Positions 17,920-20,944 of a stretch of 20,944 nt of DNA are shown one piece after another. The position numbers and the translations under genes were made by a program. Origin of the DNA: Stentor coeruleus (Eukaryota; Ciliophora; Heterotrichea; Heterotrichida; Stentoridae). Position 1 is the stretch's first letter. Each line of letters begins with the position of its first letter. The notes under the pieces are model-generated. The model saw nothing but the letters and a program-made list of their open reading frames with translations. It searched no databases and was not told the origin of the DNA. The stretch is taken from NCBI GenBank assembly GCA_001970955.1, contig MPUH01001213.1:1-20944 (forward strand), written 5' to 3'.

Positions 17920-19179
17920 CTAATTTATCTTCTTGTTTTTCTTGTTACTTTCACTTGCTTTAGCCTTAGTTTTTTTACTTTCTTTGCCTTGAGCCTTAAC
18001 TTCACCTTTATTTTCCTGAGCCTTAAGCCCTTCTAGCCTCAGTTTTTCCATAGACAGATCCATATAACGTCCATCCTTATAAAGCCGAAGCTTATAGAAA
18101 AATCTTAAATAAACCCAGTACATCAAGCATCCGCCAATACAAAAGGTCCAAATAAAAATCACATGCAAAGGCACAGTTTCATCTAAACGATTTCCAGCAT
18201 TTTTTCTGAATTTCCAGCTAAGTAAAATTTCGCAGCATTGCATCATCCAAGCAGTCCACCTATATTGCGCATAAATTTGCTTTTCTGCACGAAAAGGAGT
18301 TCCCCAAGTCCGCATATCATCATATGCTTCACGAAATCCTAATGCACCAATGATAAACCAAATAACCAGCCTGACAATATTTAAGTTACTCGAAGGAGGT
18401 ATCCAAAGTGAATTCGACACCGTAAACCCTGTGACAAAATTTACCGAAACAAAAATCATAAGGCAAAAAGTCCCTTGAAAGTACCTATGATTCGTCCATA
18501 CTTTCCATTCTTTTATCGACTTAGCCCCATCTCTTCCAAGCCAATCATACTTCATCGACCTAATCCATTTTATAATTGTCATTCCAACATAAATCCCTAA
18601 AGTATTAGCAAGAATAACATCCAAAATAAGTGAATCCCACCAGCATTCACTAAAATTAGGCCTAATATTTTTTAAAGATAACTCAATAAGCTCATCTAAT
18701 ATACTCCAAATGTGTAGTATGTAATAATCTCTAATAATAAATGATGCCAAAAGCCAATTGAAAAAGTGCACAAGGACATAAAAATCAATAATTTTAGAAA
18801 CATTATCATAACTCAGTTCACAATTCCTATCATAATTCTCAGACCTCATAGCAAGCTCTTTACCATAACTAGGCTCAATGAATTTTGGCAACAACCTTGC
18901 ATCTTCTGATTTTTGGAATAGAATGAATACTAAAATGCCTATATAAAGTAAGCCTAATCTTGCACCAACTCTACACCACCGGTCTCTAACTCGGCTAAAT
19001 GGAGTTTTGTATGGTCTTAATGAACTTTGAGCAATGAATACAAGAACAACACCTAATAAACCTGCTTTAACATTATAAACTACTGAATCACTAGTAAAAA
19101 GTATAGCTTGGCTTATATAAGCTATTGTTAAAAGAAACAATAATTGGCTCCCGTATTCCATATTTATTGGAGTAAGCAT
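17920..19179 (-). CDS. Phosphatidylserine synthase (base-exchange type, PTDSS1/2 family), 419 aa
   Basis: Integral ER enzyme that swaps the head group of phosphatidylcholine or phosphatidylethanolamine for L-serine. Recognised by the ordered family motifs: LRPYKTPFSRVRDRWCRVG (about 54-72), LVFILFQKSEDARLL (83-97), the Cys in NYDRNCELSYDN (115-126), VLVHFFNWLL (135-144), IWSILDELIEL then IRPNFSECWWDSLILDV (157-188), and GIYVGM (195-200), followed by further membrane spans. The ECWWD and ILD motifs are the strongest evidence. Length (419 aa) is close to animal enzymes (about 470). The C-terminal ~45 residues are Lys-rich and low in complexity, a soluble tail. A second Met at residue 7 is an alternative start. 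Convergent with the OSCA gene; its 5' flank contains a 54-bp tandem duplication. Stop TAG. Confidence 0.93.
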   Translation of the reverse strand: MLTPINMEYGSQLLFLLTIAYISQAILFTSDSVVYNVKAGLLGVVLVFIAQSSLRPYKTPFSRVRDRWCRVGARLGLLYIGILVFILFQKSEDARLLPKFIEPSYGKELAMRSENYDRNCELSYDNVSKIIDFYVLVHFFNWLLASFIIRDYYILHIWSILDELIELSLKNIRPNFSECWWDSLILDVILANTLGIYVGMTIIKWIRSMKYDWLGRDGAKSIKEWKVWTNHRYFQGTFCLMIFVSVNFVTGFTVSNSLWIPPSSNLNIVRLVIWFIIGALGFREAYDDMRTWGTPFRAEKQIYAQYRWTAWMMQCCEILLSWKFRKNAGNRLDETVPLHVIFIWTFCIGGCLMYWVYLRFFYKLRLYKDGRYMDLSMEKLRLEGLKAQENKGEVKAQGKESKKTKAKASESNKKNKKIN

Positions 19180-19201
19180 TTTATGTTAGGTATTAAGGTA
19201 G

Positions 19202-19313
19202 ATTTATAGTTTAGATTTTTATGTTTTTAATATATGGCATTGGATGGAAAGGCAAATTTATAGTTTAGATTTTTATGTTTTTAATATATGGCATTGGATG
19301 GAAAGGCAAATTT
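19202..19313. repeat. 54-bp tandem duplication (two copies)
   Basis: A 54-base unit beginning atttatagtttagattt is present at 19202 and again at 19256 with no mismatch visible until 19314. It lies 23 bp upstream of the phosphatidylserine synthase ATG, in its likely promoter or 5' UTR. Confidence 0.9.
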
Positions 19314-19859
19314 TTATAGAAATAGTGAGAGAATTTTGATTGGTTGTTGGAAAGGAACTTTTTATGATAAAAATCATTTTTGAAATTGTCTTAAGGGTTT
19401 TCGGAAAAGATAGGCTGGGGGTAATGCTATTTTTTAAATTATGGGATGAGATTTACTGAAGTTAATAGTTAAGTAGATTTTACAAATTTCAGTCTGTTTG
19501 TTAAAACAAAATTATTCAATTATTAGAATAAGCAAAAAATATATATCAAAATAAATTCAGTTTATGATTGCAATAATATCTAACTAAGTGAAAAGGCATA
19601 AGATTTTATTTTTATTCATATGTCTGCTTTTATTATCAAAAAAGATAATATCATGTCCAGAATTTTTTTATTTCATACCAGAAATCCATAGTTCATAATA
19701 ATAAAACTATTCTATAGTCTTTACTAATCATCAATTAAATCTCCACAAAAGGGCAATTAACATAATTGATTTATCTTAGTAGCTTAAACATTTGCTTTTT
19801 TAGTCCTTGTAAAATTAAAAAATATATATAAAAAGGTGCCAAAATTTTATGATTAGTTC

Positions 19860-19903
19860 TTTATCTCATACATCCTTCAATTTTATCTCATACATCCTTC
19901 AAT
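19860..19903. repeat. 22-bp tandem duplication (two copies)
   Basis: A 22-base unit containing ctcatacatccttcaa occurs twice head-to-tail in the intergenic region. No function is apparent. Confidence 0.85.
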
Positions 19904-20478
19904 ATTATTTTTTGATTCATGCAACAGTAAATTTGGCATTTCAGTGAAAAATGATTTTTTCAAAGATTAATAATTTTATAGCGATGGGATTGTGAATATT
20001 TAAATATAGACTTAAATTTAAATTAAGATTCAAATAGAGATTTACCTTTAAAGTTTTTCGAAAAGTAATGAATATAATTATTTAATTTGACGTTTTTAAA
20101 AGTTGATAGCTGATTTTATGAAAAACCGAATGTTATTTATTCTTGAAATATTATAACCAGCGCTTGGGGTGATAAAAAAATATTTTATGATTATAGATAT
20201 CTTTTCAAAACAACTTTAATATAAAACAAAATTTCTCTAAACCATAAACCTACTTATAATTTAAATCTAGCCTTCTCCCTTTTCAATCTTTGCTTTACCT
20301 TCAAAATCACTAAAAAACTATAAAAATTATTTTTTAACTAATTCATGTAAATCTCCCAACAATAAAAGCCTTTCGCAAAATCACTTAAAATTTAGCTTAC
20401 CAATCTCCATTTCCACTAAAATTTATTGTCAAAAAAACCCCGTTAATTCACTTTAACCTTCATTTCTCAAAGGCAAAA

Positions 20479-20883
20479 CTAGCTAATTTTATTCTTATTT
20501 TTCTTTTTGAGTCCCTTAAGTAGATTATCAATATACGCTAGGCTACGTTCAAGTTCCTTTTGTTTCCTATCTTCTTCATAAGATACAGTATTAGCTTTTT
20601 CATATCTTGTTGCAATAATCTTCTGGTATTTCATATTAAGGTTCTTTAAAGTCTTTTTTAATGAGGCTTCTTCTTTGTTTATTCTCCCAAGGTCTTCATC
20701 CCATTGTCTTAGTTCTTTTTGTGTTGCTCGCCAAATAAGTCGTTTTTGTTTTGGCTTTTCATGTCGCATTAGGCTTGGTGACAGAGCTGGGGTTAATAAA
20801 CTTTTTGAGGAAATACTGCTTGTTGCATTGGATTTTTGCAAAAATCTAAGGAGAAAATACAATAAAGAGTCTTTGGTTTTCAT
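20479..20883 (-). CDS. Short basic coiled-coil protein, 134 aa
   Basis: Not recognised. From the ATG at 20883 the protein starts with a hydrophobic/Ser-rich segment (1-38), followed by a charged helical part with likely coiled coil (about 55-118) and a very basic C-terminus (LLKGLKKKNKNK). The frame stays open upstream into the neighbouring tRNA gene, so a longer start at 20919 would overlap the tRNA and is rejected. Met39 (ATG at 20767-20769), giving a 96-aa protein beginning MRHEKPKQKR, is a plausible alternative that would leave room for a promoter. Start at 20883 leaves only 11 bp to the tRNA 3' end. Stop TAG. The C-rich, G-poor + strand downstream of the stop fits a minus-strand gene. 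Function unknown. Confidence 0.65.
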   Translation of the reverse strand: MKTKDSLLYFLLRFLQKSNATSSISSKSLLTPALSPSLMRHEKPKQKRLIWRATQKELRQWDEDLGRINKEEASLKKTLKNLNMKYQKIIATRYEKANTVSYEEDRKQKELERSLAYIDNLLKGLKKKNKNKIS

Positions 20884-20890
20884 TATAGGA

Positions 20891-20894
20891 AAAA
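20891..20894 (-). terminator. Pol III T-run terminator of tRNA-Leu
   Basis: Four T on the minus strand directly follow the discriminator base. This is the minimal RNA polymerase III termination signal. Confidence 0.75.
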
Positions 20895-20899
20895 TGGCT

Positions 20900-20930
<31 letters not shown>

Positions 20931-20944
20931 ATAGCGCCTAAAGC
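20895..20944 (-). tRNA. tRNA-Leu (anticodon UAG), 3' portion, truncated by window edge
   Basis: On the minus strand the sequence shows an anticodon loop TTTAGGC (anticodon TAG) with the 3' half of its stem (GCTAT), a type II variable arm (TCCGAAAGGGC), a T arm GTGGG-TTCAAAT-CCCAC, a 7-nt acceptor strand (AGCAGCC) and discriminator A. The long variable arm with discriminator A indicates leucine rather than serine. CCA is not encoded. A TTTT Pol III terminator follows immediately (20891-20894 read on -). About the first 32-35 nt (acceptor 5' strand and D arm) lie beyond the window. Confidence 0.93.

Larger units (their letters stand above)
19180..20478. other. Long intergenic region, no gene seen
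   Basis: This is 1.3 kb without a convincing ORF on either strand. The left part (to about 19480) is G-rich and C-poor on +, fitting the 5' flank of the minus-strand phosphatidylserine synthase gene; the right part (about 20200-20478) is C-rich and G-poor, fitting the 3' flank of the minus-strand gene ending at 20479. It contains two short tandem duplications (listed separately). The middle has no recognised function. Confidence 0.55.

Noticed and set aside
3484-19179. A functional membrane-lipid gene cluster (dymeclin, DHHC, PIPK, OSCA, PSS)
   Set aside because: The genes are on both strands with separate flanks in a nuclear genome; adjacency alone does not show co-function.
20884-20919. 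Extended start (ATG at 20919) for the right-hand minus-strand gene
   Set aside because: The extra residues are encoded by the tRNA-Leu T arm and acceptor stem.
20675-20941. Plus-strand 88-aa ORF at the right end
   Set aside because: It is antisense to the coiled-coil protein and runs through the tRNA gene, where the translated residues come from the T arm.

Overview
The window looks like macronuclear DNA of a heterotrich ciliate, most likely Stentor or a close relative. It is AT-rich and gene-dense. The six introns I can define are all exactly 15 nt, with GTA...AG ends and an invariant TA at positions 9-10. TAA, TAG and TGA all end genes, and no in-frame TGA, TAA or TAG occurs inside conserved domains outside those introns, so the code appears standard. 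That argues against Blepharisma (TGA=Trp) and Condylostoma (all stops reassigned).

Layout: (1) 1135-3046, two unrecognised coiled-coil protein genes on +. (2) 3484-5529, a dymeclin gene with an MGN myristoylation start. (3) 5570-5902, a 110-aa protein on - ending in a CaaX-like CCKCLII tail, head-to-head with a DHHC palmitoyltransferase (6249-7250, one 15-nt intron). (4) 7299-12909, a tandem array of four pepsin-type (A1) aspartic proteases on +: one eroded pseudogene not visible as a single ORF, one copy that has lost its second catalytic Asp, and two apparently intact copies. Each of the three ORF-bearing copies ends in a transmembrane anchor and a short tail with a YxxPhi motif. (5) 13528-15433, a GPCR fused to a phosphatidylinositol-phosphate kinase, rebuilt here across four 15-nt introns and a one-base N that breaks the frame. 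(6) 15762-17756, an OSCA/TMEM63 (CSC1-like) mechanosensitive channel with one intron. (7) 17920-19179, a base-exchange phosphatidylserine synthase on -. (8) 20479-20883, a short basic coiled-coil protein on -, starting 11 bp beyond the 3' end of a tRNA-Leu(UAG) that runs off the window.

Most recognised genes act at membranes: Golgi trafficking, S-acylation, membrane-anchored proteolysis, phosphoinositide signalling, mechanosensation and phosphatidylserine synthesis. In a nuclear genome this may be chance adjacency, and I do not claim an operon. Compositionally, most genes show a sense-strand gradient, C-rich and G-poor upstream and G-rich and C-poor downstream. This helped confirm gene orientation. 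Coordinates of introns and the pseudogene were worked out by reading the sequence; homology statements rest on recalled family motifs, not on a search.
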